IMG/VR virus record: IMGVR_UViG_3300027659_000014
Coordinates: 42,181-106,180 of that record
Direction: 5' to 3' (one strand)
Length of the DNA: 64,000 nucleotides
Origin: a virus
Shown: positions 41,101 through 49,760 of the stretch, in pieces
How the letters are laid out: the number at the start of each line of letters is the position of its first letter
Numbering within the stretch: the first letter of the stretch is position 1
Translations under genes and position numbers: made by a program
The notes under the pieces: generated by a model
The model's input: only the letters and a program-made list of their open reading frames with translations
The model's database searches: none
What the model was told of the DNA's origin: nothing

Positions 41101-43879
41101 AGTCCTGAGTCCCTAAATTATAAGGCGCCACCTCCAACTGAGGGTTTACCGTAGTGGTTATTATATTTGGTCCTCCACCGGGACCAGTAGTATCAAAATA
41201 TTTATCTCTAGTGTTAAACTCATTTAATTTTTGTGGGTAGGTTTCTTTTGTTGGGTATCCAAACCATCTTTGGTCATTATTTCCACCCCCAGAAATTCTT
41301 TCAGCAGCAAATAAGAATGGTTGTGGTGCGTGGTATTTTTTAAAATCCAAAGTTCCTGGTGTTATTATATCAGTACCTGAAAATAATCTTCTAAAATCAA
41401 TTACCGCATTTATAACAACATCACCATCTATCTGTTGATCCACAACTCGATTTATTAATGATTTATATTGGCACTGTCCTAAACCAAAACCAATACTTGT
41501 TGGGCAATAAAAATATCCCTTAGAATTTGCATCCGAGTCTTCCTCCGGAAAGTTGTCAAAATTTGGGTGTGGTACGTTATATGACGCCGATAAATTTACA
41601 GGAGCAATAAATGATGATGACTGTGCATATGTTATTCCACTATCATCTAACCCACTTTGTTGTGCAGCAATATCAGCATTAACAGAGTTGGCATCAATAT
41701 CATCATCAATTTCTGCGTTTCCACAATCACAATCACAACTTGTACATTCTGGATAAGACAACATTGGTAATCCAAATCTTGGGAAATCTGTTATTCTTAT
41801 TAAATAAATTAGAGTAAATGCTGCAAAAGATAACCCTAACGCTAGTTTAAAAAGAAGTTTTGCATAATACAAAGCAATTTGTAATATGTCACCCGCACTA
41901 AATACAGGTCCTCCAGGAACGGCAACAGTGGAAGTCGATGAAATAATCCAATTTGTTAATTGAATCCCATCCGATATCGCTTCATAAGCAAAATAAAGTC
42001 CTAAAACAATTAATAAATATTTTAAAACAGGCCAAATAAATGCAATAAAATGCATAAGCCATAATATGATTATAAAAGGTATTGCCAATATATTGATTAA
42101 TAGATTAAATATAAAAAACAAACTATCAAAATTTTTAATTATATCATTAACCGGAAATGTGTTAGTTGTGGACTTACATTGTCTATCATCAATTTCTTTA
42201 ATTCCTAAGTGTTTTGCTCTTCCAACTCCTCTTTTATACCTATCCAAAAACATTGATGTGGTATAAACTTTATTATAATTAAATTCATAGAACTTATCTT
42301 CACAATTAATCGCGTCTTGTATTATTTGTTGACCTGCGGTTGTAGTATTATCTCCATAATCATTCCAATCCACACTAAAAGCATAAGACCTTAAAGCATC
42401 AAAAGTTGGTTGTTGGTAAAACGTATAATTAATTTGGGTTAGGGTTCCAGGATTTATAGGAACTACATTTATTATTATAATTGTATTAATAACGGTAATT
42501 GGAATACTTTCTAAATCACCAAAATATAGGACATTATTTAATAAAATTGAAAAACTTTCAACGTTAGTTTTAAAATCTAAAGCTAAACCACCTGTTGATG
42601 TATTATTTAGAGGATATGTAAAAGTAACCGTACCATTTGGTATTGTAATTAGATGTGGCGTAGTTGGGAAATTTATCAATGGGTCAAAGTTTGATAATAT
42701 CCATCCGTGTTCTTTAATATTTGGAACAAGAAAATGTCCTCTTTGAAATGGATTTTGCAAACCTTGTTCATTTTGCCATTTAAATTTAAATCTATATTTT
42801 CCTTTTGTTGGTAGACCTTTATTAGGGTCATCAGATAAAACTTGTTCCCCAAATTCATTGGTTATAATATAATTTAAATTCATTGGGACATTTACTAAAA
42901 ATGTACCATCCGAATCAATAACTTTTCCTCCTTCAATTAACGAATAAGATTCAAGAATTGGTCTACCAACTGTATCAAGATTAATGGTTTGTCTAATCGC
43001 AACTATTTCTCCGGGTCCTGCAACTAATTCACATAAATTTCCAGTATTATTTCTTGGTGAGCAACTAACTCTAACCGCATCATCGTTTGTAGTCGAAATT
43101 AATGACCCCATAAATACTGCTGTTGGTTGTATATTAATATTTAGATTTGCCGTCAAATCAAAGTCAGATCTAGTTATTCCTAATAAACAAATTTCAGGTT
43201 CACCCCATAATGGTGATACCTCAATAATTTTATTTAAACTAACAATTTGTGGTAACTCATTTAAATTTGTTGATTTTTTAAATCTAGACCCATCAACCTG
43301 TGAATCAACAGCAATACCAATATCTAATAAATCTTGTGGTGATAACGAAAAACAACCAATATCAGATAAATCAACGTCCATTAATATTGTTTGAGTACCT
43401 GTTGGTACTCCAAATATCATGTAATCACCACTTTCATTTGTTCTTACTGAGAATTTATAGTATTTATCGTATACCTCAACATATGATTGATCTGTAAGGA
43501 TTTCTGTTTTTGATGGAAAATTTCCTGTTGCACTGTGTCCATTATATGATGGTTCTTTCGGTAATAGGTTATATCTATACCCATCTTCATTTATGTCAGA
43601 AATTGTTTTATAAGGGTATAATTCAGAAATTATTGGGTTTTCTAAATCTAAATCACTAATAGGAATAAAAACAGATACCCGAGCATTTGGGACTCCAAAT
43701 CCATTATTAACAATAACTCTACCAACAACTACCCCATAATCGGAGCACATTCTATTATAGATTTCGCCTTGGTTAATTTTTAAAGATAATATCTCTAAAA
43801 ACTCAAAGTCCTGTTCTAATTGAATGTTGATAGTTTTTTCACTACCAGGGGTAGTTCGTATTCTATATGATTTTGGCAT
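38159..43879 (-). CDS. giant baseplate/tail protein with hydrophobic helix block (1906 aa)
   Basis: Residues about 45-115 (GVVVGRVIVNNGFGVPNARV, then ISDINEDGYRYNLLP) match the carboxypeptidase-regulatory/transthyretin-like beta domain used in many virion proteins. Residues about 583-694 hold several strongly hydrophobic helices (for example FIFNLLINILAIPFIIILWL and KLLFKLALGLSFAAFTLIYL), odd for a virion protein. A Cys-rich turn (ECTSCDCDCGN) follows. The long C-terminal part is beta-rich and contains a CxC/CYCLLNK segment. No enzymatic motif seen. Probably a large wedge or periphery protein of the contractile-tail baseplate, perhaps with a membrane-active segment. Confidence 0.72.
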   Translation of the reverse strand: MPKSYRIRTTPGSEKTINIQLEQDFEFLEILSLKINQGEIYNRMCSDYGVVVGRVIVNNGFGVPNARVSVFIPISDLDLENPIISELYPYKTISDINEDGYRYNLLPKEPSYNGHSATGNFPSKTEILTDQSYVEVYDKYYKFSVRTNESGDYMIFGVPTGTQTILMDVDLSDIGCFSLSPQDLLDIGIAVDSQVDGSRFKKSTNLNELPQIVSLNKIIEVSPLWGEPEICLLGITRSDFDLTANLNINIQPTAVFMGSLISTTNDDAVRVSCSPRNNTGNLCELVAGPGEIVAIRQTINLDTVGRPILESYSLIEGGKVIDSDGTFLVNVPMNLNYIITNEFGEQVLSDDPNKGLPTKGKYRFKFKWQNEQGLQNPFQRGHFLVPNIKEHGWILSNFDPLINFPTTPHLITIPNGTVTFTYPLNNTSTGGLALDFKTNVESFSILLNNVLYFGDLESIPITVINTIIIINVVPINPGTLTQINYTFYQQPTFDALRSYAFSVDWNDYGDNTTTAGQQIIQDAINCEDKFYEFNYNKVYTTSMFLDRYKRGVGRAKHLGIKEIDDRQCKSTTNTFPVNDIIKNFDSLFFIFNLLINILAIPFIIILWLMHFIAFIWPVLKYLLIVLGLYFAYEAISDGIQLTNWIISSTSTVAVPGGPVFSAGDILQIALYYAKLLFKLALGLSFAAFTLIYLIRITDFPRFGLPMLSYPECTSCDCDCGNAEIDDDIDANSVNADIAAQQSGLDDSGITYAQSSSFIAPVNLSASYNVPHPNFDNFPEEDSDANSKGYFYCPTSIGFGLGQCQYKSLINRVVDQQIDGDVVINAVIDFRRLFSGTDIITPGTLDFKKYHAPQPFLFAAERISGGGNNDQRWFGYPTKETYPQKLNEFNTRDKYFDTTGPGGGPNIITTTVNPQLEVAPYNLGTQDSFTDQIIVVLANAGTAQTLGIGELVTFQDNNFNNGQLIPRNINLTGATENAFGNNSVTGTTSLSAAPNTTSNIAPISTTITYANPTNPSMPLFSTINILQTGDTITDLSKDDYLKYPTDVEYFQVITGISISNFNLLANTTNLNLFPKKYLRHQIQYVITDPCELTYFVPFLFGVFNSFNNSSPITPPPFVNGQTYNNESGVASIRANDYDCLDSLSNSANYEVLMFVRGVDPHTEKQTIEYDISKILGYTTPQANLKIRGKYYLNQPIKPVGQTPLTHNTPTNTFTNLYFPSFTFTITPPSVNPNNYTGFTSTLPYYYLSTDETSSFVNTYVPVSGFQTKQALDINPYLLSPISNYTLPRNQTDYIGGGPFIAASFNYSYSINGVFVGEVSEKEDYGWPTNVNNYFALYSPAYFKDTSLLGVDFSNSANIVMRSDRLPTSTCIDPAPGDRTGYALHQNNKFCYYKTNGVNSQQTSSFASIYDVSEFLDQYSGNTGLTQTLTCDGLVALDCYSGSGTNVGVIPANQCSIPENRVTKGCYCLLNKDNSDNNKHYYLIRNAFRDDRRLFMEWKTRMTLVFAICRGVFAQTFQNNWINGTLYMPSFNKRSLYPTNNLTNIVSPTYVYCKDIVVYNNNNNNFFYRSSPWNDISQEFIGKEISQPASWNIFGVNAGYNQKNIMFPTTILDMGPRDSYISEICNSDNFKGYMGDQFKSTSYNEGGDIIQIGFLSRILNENFRQALIPISTDSNDSEGQGISQFFNSGRGGDRIDGDFAQALSINSEHKINPFIDENYGNSDIFIGDDGQAPSPSRSVFGIFYRSAPIDYSYRRKLTPGIDLYNISPLLQDAYGYPKTQVVPHYKWNLRSSSVIFGSEQNNWHTTPNQSGGVGFFKKGYQDLDYSVDPYFTTPSLIPGNNLPLLPQGFITNFNASTGLPSPTIPGQPLAVNGNLYLVGAPSHFYFGLNNGNTALNRFIKKYVNFTDI

Positions 43880-43916
43880 TAATTACTCTTTTTTGATAAA
43901 TAGTTTATTTCCTATT

Positions 43917-43948
43917 TTCAAAAAATAATTCTTTTATTCAAAAAATAA
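43917..43948. repeat. direct repeat upstream of the 1906-aa gene
   Basis: TTCAAAAAATAA occurs at 43917-43928 and again at 43937-43948, 20 bases apart (about two helical turns), in the 73-base gap between the gp6-like and giant tail genes. Possibly a binding site; AT-rich enough that chance is not excluded. Confidence 0.35.
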
Positions 43949-43952
43949 ATTA

Positions 43953-45791
43953 TCAAGAGAAATTAATTGTTTTTAAATTAAGAACATTAACGGTAATGTC
44001 TTTGTTTGGATACCTAATTTGATATATTTGAGTTGGTTCTGCAAATATTGTATCGGCAATTAATTTAATCATATTTGTTGATGGATCTTCATATGCTTGT
44101 GAAGTTTGGGAAGATGAATATTGTCCCCCAACTTTATTATAAATGAATATTCCCGAAACAGAAATAATACCATTTTCACTCTGTATTAATCTTCTAATTT
44201 CAGAAACATAAACATTTTGACCTAACCCCCTAACAGTTGGACTAAAATATTGTGTAACAATATTAATAATTTTAGCAACAACTGACCCTTGATTTTGACT
44301 TGAGTCTAAAACAACATCTACATCAACACTTAAATCTATTACATTAGCCGTCTCAACGGATATGTAATCGTTTATCATCCTATAATTTGATAGATAGTTT
44401 GCAACATTACTTTTAAGTGTGTTAGAAATAACTTCTGTTAGATTACCATTAGTGTCGTAGGATAACATTTTAATTTTTATTTTATTATTTTCTTCAACAA
44501 TAGATACTTTACCCGGTGCACCAAATTGAGACGGCATAGTTCTTAATACCGACTCATAATCATTTATTGTAACCGCTCTGTTTTGTGCGGAAAAATTATA
44601 AGATACATATTGCCTTACTTCCTCAGTTGTTGGTGGATTAGCTCCCCCAATTGCTGCGGTAACATTATTAACTCTAAGTGAATTAACTACCGTTGAGTTA
44701 ATTGATTCTGAGGGTCCGTTAACAAAAAACGAAACTGTTCCAATCTGTGTAATAATGTTAACACCTAAATTGGTTGATTGTCCTCCCCCAACACGATATT
44801 GTATAAATAATGTTGAATTTGGCTTTAATGTACTACCTAAAGCTAAATTATTAACATATTTGTTAAGATCAAATCCAACACCGTCTCTTGCAAATTCTCT
44901 CAATTGTTCATCAGCTGAAACATTTCCACCACCAAAAGTCATTTTAGTATAACCTTCTGGAGTATACTCACTAATAAATTTAGTATTTGTAACAATGTAT
45001 TTACCAACTTTAATTCCAGGTTGATCTGATGGTTTTGTCGGGTCTTCAACAAAAACTCTGTCTTCCGCCAATGCCTTTACTTCATACCATCTATTTAATA
45101 ACGACATAAATTCTTGTGTTTCCGGTGGAGAAGTATATTGTGTCCCGTCTTTAAGTAAGACACTGGTTATACCTAAAACATTTTTTTCAGGTAAAAATAA
45201 TTCAAAAAATGGTTTTACATCATTTGGTGTAATAACTCTTTTAAAAACTTTTGTTATACCATTAACAATAACCTCTCTTTTTGTTATTGTGTAATTAGTA
45301 ATATTATTATTTGCGTCAAAATTTGGAATTTTTAATCTGTTTGGTGATCCTTCGGCATTTGTTGGTGATGAAAAATCAATATCATATACTGTTTCAAATG
45401 GTTGTCCAGCTCCATTAACCTGAGACCCTCTTCTTAAAACTCCACAATATCTTAAATCTTCTCTATCTCCAAAAGCTGGAACTGTTATTGAAAAGTCTAC
45501 TAATGCAACCGAAGGTCTTGATCCAGGTATTTTTAAACCATAAGTTTTGGCAATATTATAAATAGATGACTTTTGTTGTGCGTATTGTAATACTGTTTCT
45601 TGTATACTTCTATCAATCTGAAATTGTAAGTTATCAGTTACCGCAGCGTTTAAATCCAATAATACCGAAAATACTCCAGCATCATTAAAATTTTGTACTA
45701 AGTCGGGATAATAAGATCTTGTAAAGTTTATTAATTCAGTTCTTATTCCTGCGAAGTCTCTAGTTGTGTAAGATATTTTTTTATTTGCCAT
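43953..45791 (-). CDS. 6: baseplate wedge protein, T4 gp6/baseplate_J-like
   Basis: 612 aa. N-terminus SYTTRDFAGIRTELINFTRS and LNAAVTDNLQFQIDRSIQE match the gp6/Baseplate_J start, followed by AKTYGLKIPGSRPSVALVDF. The C-terminal portion (VNDYESVLRTMPSQFGAPGK-like region at about 400-430, here TINDYESVLRTMP) and a late beta domain match the wedge fold that dimerises around the baseplate. In T4 gp6 is the core of the wedge. It sits next to gp25, as in T4-like gene orders. Confidence 0.88.
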   Translation of the reverse strand: MANKKISYTTRDFAGIRTELINFTRSYYPDLVQNFNDAGVFSVLLDLNAAVTDNLQFQIDRSIQETVLQYAQQKSSIYNIAKTYGLKIPGSRPSVALVDFSITVPAFGDREDLRYCGVLRRGSQVNGAGQPFETVYDIDFSSPTNAEGSPNRLKIPNFDANNNITNYTITKREVIVNGITKVFKRVITPNDVKPFFELFLPEKNVLGITSVLLKDGTQYTSPPETQEFMSLLNRWYEVKALAEDRVFVEDPTKPSDQPGIKVGKYIVTNTKFISEYTPEGYTKMTFGGGNVSADEQLREFARDGVGFDLNKYVNNLALGSTLKPNSTLFIQYRVGGGQSTNLGVNIITQIGTVSFFVNGPSESINSTVVNSLRVNNVTAAIGGANPPTTEEVRQYVSYNFSAQNRAVTINDYESVLRTMPSQFGAPGKVSIVEENNKIKIKMLSYDTNGNLTEVISNTLKSNVANYLSNYRMINDYISVETANVIDLSVDVDVVLDSSQNQGSVVAKIINIVTQYFSPTVRGLGQNVYVSEIRRLIQSENGIISVSGIFIYNKVGGQYSSSQTSQAYEDPSTNMIKLIADTIFAEPTQIYQIRYPNKDITVNVLNLKTINFS

Positions 45792-45797
45792 ATACTA

Positions 45798-46256
45798 TTA
45801 AATATTAATAATTAAAAAATCACTTGAGTTAAATGCATTATTAGTATTTTTGTAATCAATTCTAACTTTTGCGGTATGTTCTAACTGTGATATATTTGGT
45901 ACCGTAAATTCTTTTTCCCCATATTGATTTACATATGTTCCTTGATTTTGGTCTTCTTTTGATGCATCTGTTATCTTAATGTTTGTTATTAAGATCCCTG
46001 GCATATATTTACTAACAGAATCCCTTATTTCATTTTCAATTTCACTAAATGTTGGTCCGTCTAAAGGTTCAAAAAGATATTCGTATAATCTAGATCCAAA
46101 ATCAGGTAAAAAATATCTTGTTCCCTTTTTACTTAATAATAAGTGTACAAGATTACTTCTTATTTCTTCATCACTATCATTAGAGGTATCTAAATATCTA
46201 CCAACGAACGAATCCCTAAACGGGAAACTTAAACCATATGTTATTCCATTTGCCAT
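45798..46256 (-). CDS. 25: baseplate wedge protein gp25-like
   Basis: 152 aa; GPW/gp25 family. Residues 40-70 (LLLSKKGTRYFLPDFGSRLY then EYLFEPLD) contain the conserved G-x-R-x-x-x-P-x-F-G-S-x-L and the E-P-L core, and the IENEIRDSV helix follows. The C-terminus has a strand with a short insert (QNQGTYVNQYG). gp25 joins the inner wedge to the sheath. Six bases separate it from gp6. Confidence 0.92.
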   Translation of the reverse strand: MANGITYGLSFPFRDSFVGRYLDTSNDSDEEIRSNLVHLLLSKKGTRYFLPDFGSRLYEYLFEPLDGPTFSEIENEIRDSVSKYMPGILITNIKITDASKEDQNQGTYVNQYGEKEFTVPNISQLEHTAKVRIDYKNTNNAFNSSDFLIINI

Positions 46257-46304
46257 ATCTAATAAATATAAGGTTAAGAATTTTTGATTAAATAGATATA
46301 AAAT

Positions 46305-46335
46305 AAAAAATCACGACTTTTGCCGTGATTTTTTT
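46305..46335 (-). terminator. intrinsic terminator after nrdA
   Basis: AAAAAATCACG (46305-46315) pairs with CGTGATTTTTT (46324-46334) around an 8-base loop. In the minus direction it ends the nrdA transcript just past its stop codon, before the gp25 gene, separating metabolism genes from baseplate genes. Confidence 0.75.
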
Positions 46336-46350
46336 AAATAGTGATTTATT

Positions 46351-48780
46351 TTAAGATGAACAACCAAAACATTCAAACTCTGAACTATCCGGTTTTAATG
46401 GTAAACCTTCATTTACATGTTCAAATTTTGGTACTTCTGAGTTAAAATTTATTTTTTCTTTTTTACTTGTGTCCAACGCCAAATGTTTAGCCCCCGTTGA
46501 GATTGCCTTTGTTCTTACATAATAACAAAGGGTTTTTAAACCTTTTTCCCAAGAATGGAAATGTGATGAGGTAATTTTAGATAATGTAGGACTTGACATA
46601 TAAATGTTCATTGATTGTGATTGATCAATAAATGGGGCTCTATCTGCCGCCATATTAATTAATTCTTTTTGTGATATCTCCCAAATTGTTTTGTATTTAG
46701 GTATTAAATGTTCAATTCTTTTAACTTTTTTATTATAATTTTTGTCATCAGGATCTAAATAGTTATTAAAATTAATATTTTTAATTGATCCTTCATTCAT
46801 AATAATTTCATTTTTTAAATCTTCAGACCATATCCCAATTTTTTCAAAATCAGTAATTAAGTATTTGTTTACAATCATTATTTCACCACCAACAACTCGT
46901 CGATTAAATAATGCCGAATGTGCGGGTTCTGTCATTTCAAATGAACCTGTAATCTTAGCTGAAGACGCTACAGGCATTTGTGCGGTAAATAATGAATTAC
47001 ATACACCATACTGTTTTACATCATCTTTTAATGTGTTCCAATCCCAATATCCTGATAAATTATCATCAGTTAATCCCCACATGTCAAATTGAAATATTCT
47101 TTTCGACATTGGTGATCCTTTAAAGAATTTATATGGTTTATATTTATTTTTTTTACATAAATCATTACTCTCGTATATTGCACCATAATATATCGTTTCA
47201 AAAATTTGTTTGTTTAATAATTTTGCCTCTTCTTCAGTAAAAATCAAATCAAGTAAATAAAAAACATCTGCCAAACCTTGTGTTCCAATAGCAATTGATC
47301 TTTGTTCTAACCCCCCTTTTAATCCTTTTTTAGTTGAGTAACTATTTATATCGATAACTTTGTTTAAAGTTCTCACAACTTTTCTAACTTCATTAAATAA
47401 TAATTGAAAATCAAATTTATTTCCAATAATAAAGTTTTTAAGTACAATAGACGATAGGGTACAAATTGCAGTAGTTTCTTCATCCGTATACTGATATATC
47501 TCATTACAAAGATTAGATTGTTTAATTACTCCAATATTTTGATGATTAGTTTTTCTGTTTGCATTATCTTTGGAACATAGATAAGGAATTCCAGTTTCAA
47601 TTTGTGATTCAATTATTTTAGACCATATATCTTGTGCCTTAACTTTCTTACCTAACCCTAAAGAAACAGCTTTATTATAATTTTCCTCATATTCATTACC
47701 AAATGATTCTTGTAATGGTTTAATCCCCGCTTTAATTATATCGTTAGGACATAACAAATACCAATCTTCATTATTTTTAACTGATCTCATAAAGTTGTCA
47801 GGAATCCAAAGTGCCGTAAATAAATCACGAGCTCTTAATTCTTCAGCACCAGTATTTTTTTTAATTTCCAATAAGTCTATAATATCTTTATGCCAAGGTT
47901 CCAAATAAATTGCTGCGGATCCAGGTCTACGACCTTGTTGGTTAAAAAACCTTAATGATTCGTTAACAATTTTTAAATACTTCAACAACCCACCAGAGTG
48001 TCCACCTGATGTAGATATTCTACTTTCCTTACTTCTAATGTTAGACATAGATAATCCAATTCCCGCAGCATCTGAAGAGTAAGTTGAAATATCGTTTAAT
48101 GTGTCCAATAATCCTTGTCTTGAATCCGAATTATTATAATGTAAAACACAAGAAGCCAATTGAGGTACTTTTGTACCAGAATTAATCATTATTGGTGTTG
48201 CTTTAGAAATAAGTTGATTTGATAATGATTTATAATATTCAATTGCATCTTCAAAAGTATCTGTAACCCATAAGGCAACCCTCATATACATATGCTGTGG
48301 TCTTTCAATTACTTTTCCTTGTGGTGTTTTTAGTAAATACATCTCTTGTAATGATCTCCAAGCAAAATAGTCAAAATTATAATCGTTATTATGGTTTATA
48401 ATTTCATCAATATTTTTTTCTCCGTATTTTTGAATTGTTTCCACTAACACATCATTAATAATTCCATGTGAATGTAACTCTGACATTGTTTCTGAAAAAC
48501 TTGGGTTAGTTTCTTTATGGTATGAAGAAATTGCAATTGAAGATGCTAATCTTGAGTAATCATGATGACTTCCAGTGTAAGACGCAGCTATCTCATAAAT
48601 TAATTTATCTAATTCTTTTGTTGTTATATCACCTTCAGTTGGTACTGAAGTGATAACCTTGATAAAAATCTCATCTGAATTGACACTCAAACCTTTTGCG
48701 GATTTTTTAACACGATTGTAAATTTTTTGTGGGTTAAATGTTACATTATCCCCATCTCTTTTTATTATTTTAAGTGACAT
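46351..48780 (-). CDS. nrdA: ribonucleotide reductase class Ia, large subunit
   Basis: 809 aa. N-terminal ATP-cone (KIIKRDGDNVTFNPQKIYNR) for allosteric control. Catalytic elements: SCVLHYN (about 207), the redox Cys region, and NLCNEI (about 420) with the radical-site Cys and the flanking Asn/Glu. TSGGHSGG-type and RPGSAAIYLEPWH loops line the active site, and the tail ends in FECFGCSS, the CxxC thiol shuttle. Makes dNDPs from NDPs with NrdB, feeding phage replication. Followed (transcriptionally preceded) by nrdB with a 16-base gap and ended by a terminator. Confidence 0.97.
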   Translation of the reverse strand: MSLKIIKRDGDNVTFNPQKIYNRVKKSAKGLSVNSDEIFIKVITSVPTEGDITTKELDKLIYEIAASYTGSHHDYSRLASSIAISSYHKETNPSFSETMSELHSHGIINDVLVETIQKYGEKNIDEIINHNNDYNFDYFAWRSLQEMYLLKTPQGKVIERPQHMYMRVALWVTDTFEDAIEYYKSLSNQLISKATPIMINSGTKVPQLASCVLHYNNSDSRQGLLDTLNDISTYSSDAAGIGLSMSNIRSKESRISTSGGHSGGLLKYLKIVNESLRFFNQQGRRPGSAAIYLEPWHKDIIDLLEIKKNTGAEELRARDLFTALWIPDNFMRSVKNNEDWYLLCPNDIIKAGIKPLQESFGNEYEENYNKAVSLGLGKKVKAQDIWSKIIESQIETGIPYLCSKDNANRKTNHQNIGVIKQSNLCNEIYQYTDEETTAICTLSSIVLKNFIIGNKFDFQLLFNEVRKVVRTLNKVIDINSYSTKKGLKGGLEQRSIAIGTQGLADVFYLLDLIFTEEEAKLLNKQIFETIYYGAIYESNDLCKKNKYKPYKFFKGSPMSKRIFQFDMWGLTDDNLSGYWDWNTLKDDVKQYGVCNSLFTAQMPVASSAKITGSFEMTEPAHSALFNRRVVGGEIMIVNKYLITDFEKIGIWSEDLKNEIIMNEGSIKNINFNNYLDPDDKNYNKKVKRIEHLIPKYKTIWEISQKELINMAADRAPFIDQSQSMNIYMSSPTLSKITSSHFHSWEKGLKTLCYYVRTKAISTGAKHLALDTSKKEKINFNSEVPKFEHVNEGLPLKPDSSEFECFGCSS

Positions 48781-48796
48781 AGTATTTTTTTAATTT

Positions 48797-49744
48797 TTAA
48801 AAATCTTCTTCAAACGTAATTTTTTCATTTAATTTTGCTTTTTGATATTCCATTGTTCTTGACTCAAAGAAATTACCTTTTGTTTCAACAGCAATTTGTT
48901 CCATAAATTTAAATGGTTGGTCAACATTAAATTCTTTATTACAACCAAATTTTACCAAAAGACCATCTACAACAAATTCCAAATATTGTTTCATTAAATT
49001 TGAGTTCATTCCAATCAATGAAACTGGTAAGGATTCGGTAATAAATTCTTTTTCAATCTCAAGTGCGGATAATAAAATTTCTTTAATTCTTTTTTCTGAT
49101 GGTTTATTTTCACAATGGTTATTTAACAAATGAATTGCAAAATCACAATGTAGATTTTCATCTTTAAAAATTAGAGAATTAGCGTTACATAGTCCTTGCA
49201 TAATTCCTCTTGACTTTAACCAAAAAATAGAACAGAATGAACCTGAAAAGAATATTCCTTCAACTGCCGCAAAAGCAATTAACCTTTCTTGGAAAGATGA
49301 ATTATCAATCCAGTTTAATGCCCATTTTGCCTTCTTCTGTACCGCAGGTAGTCTATCAATCGCATTAAAACATTCGTCTTTTTCTTTAGTATCACTAATA
49401 TATGTGTCAATCAATAATGAATACATCAATGAGTGAATGTTTTCCATTGCTAATTGGAATCCGTAAAAGAATTTTGCTTCAGGATATTGTACCTCACGAT
49501 AAAAATTTTCCGCTAAGTTTTCATTAACAATACCATCAGATGCTGCGAAAAATGATAATAAATTTTTAACAAAGTATTTTTCATTATCCGTTAGTTTTTC
49601 CCAATCACGAATATCATTTGTTAAATCTACCTCTTCTGCCGTCCAAAATGCTGCTTGATGTTGTTTATAAAATTCCCATATGTCATTATGTTCAATTGGG
49701 AATATGACGAATCTTGAGGGGTTTTCAATTAATATTTTTTCCAT
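48797..49744 (-). CDS. nrdB: ribonucleotide reductase class Ia, small (radical) subunit
   Basis: 315 aa. Di-iron ligands are visible in [19 protein letters not shown] (Asp), [17 protein letters not shown] (Glu, His), [14 protein letters not shown] (Glu) and [10 protein letters not shown] (Glu, His). The Tyr radical residue lies in the helix after the second Glu ([12 protein letters not shown] region). Length is slightly shorter than cellular NrdB, as in other phages. It generates the radical used by NrdA. Transcribed just before nrdA. Confidence 0.96.
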   Translation of the reverse strand: MEKILIENPSRFVIFPIEHNDIWEFYKQHQAAFWTAEEVDLTNDIRDWEKLTDNEKYFVKNLLSFFAASDGIVNENLAENFYREVQYPEAKFFYGFQLAMENIHSLMYSLLIDTYISDTKEKDECFNAIDRLPAVQKKAKWALNWIDNSSFQERLIAFAAVEGIFFSGSFCSIFWLKSRGIMQGLCNANSLIFKDENLHCDFAIHLLNNHCENKPSEKRIKEILLSALEIEKEFITESLPVSLIGMNSNLMKQYLEFVVDGLLVKFGCNKEFNVDQPFKFMEQIAVETKGNFFESRTMEYQKAKLNEKITFEEDF

Positions 49745-49760
49745 TTTATTTAATTATTTT

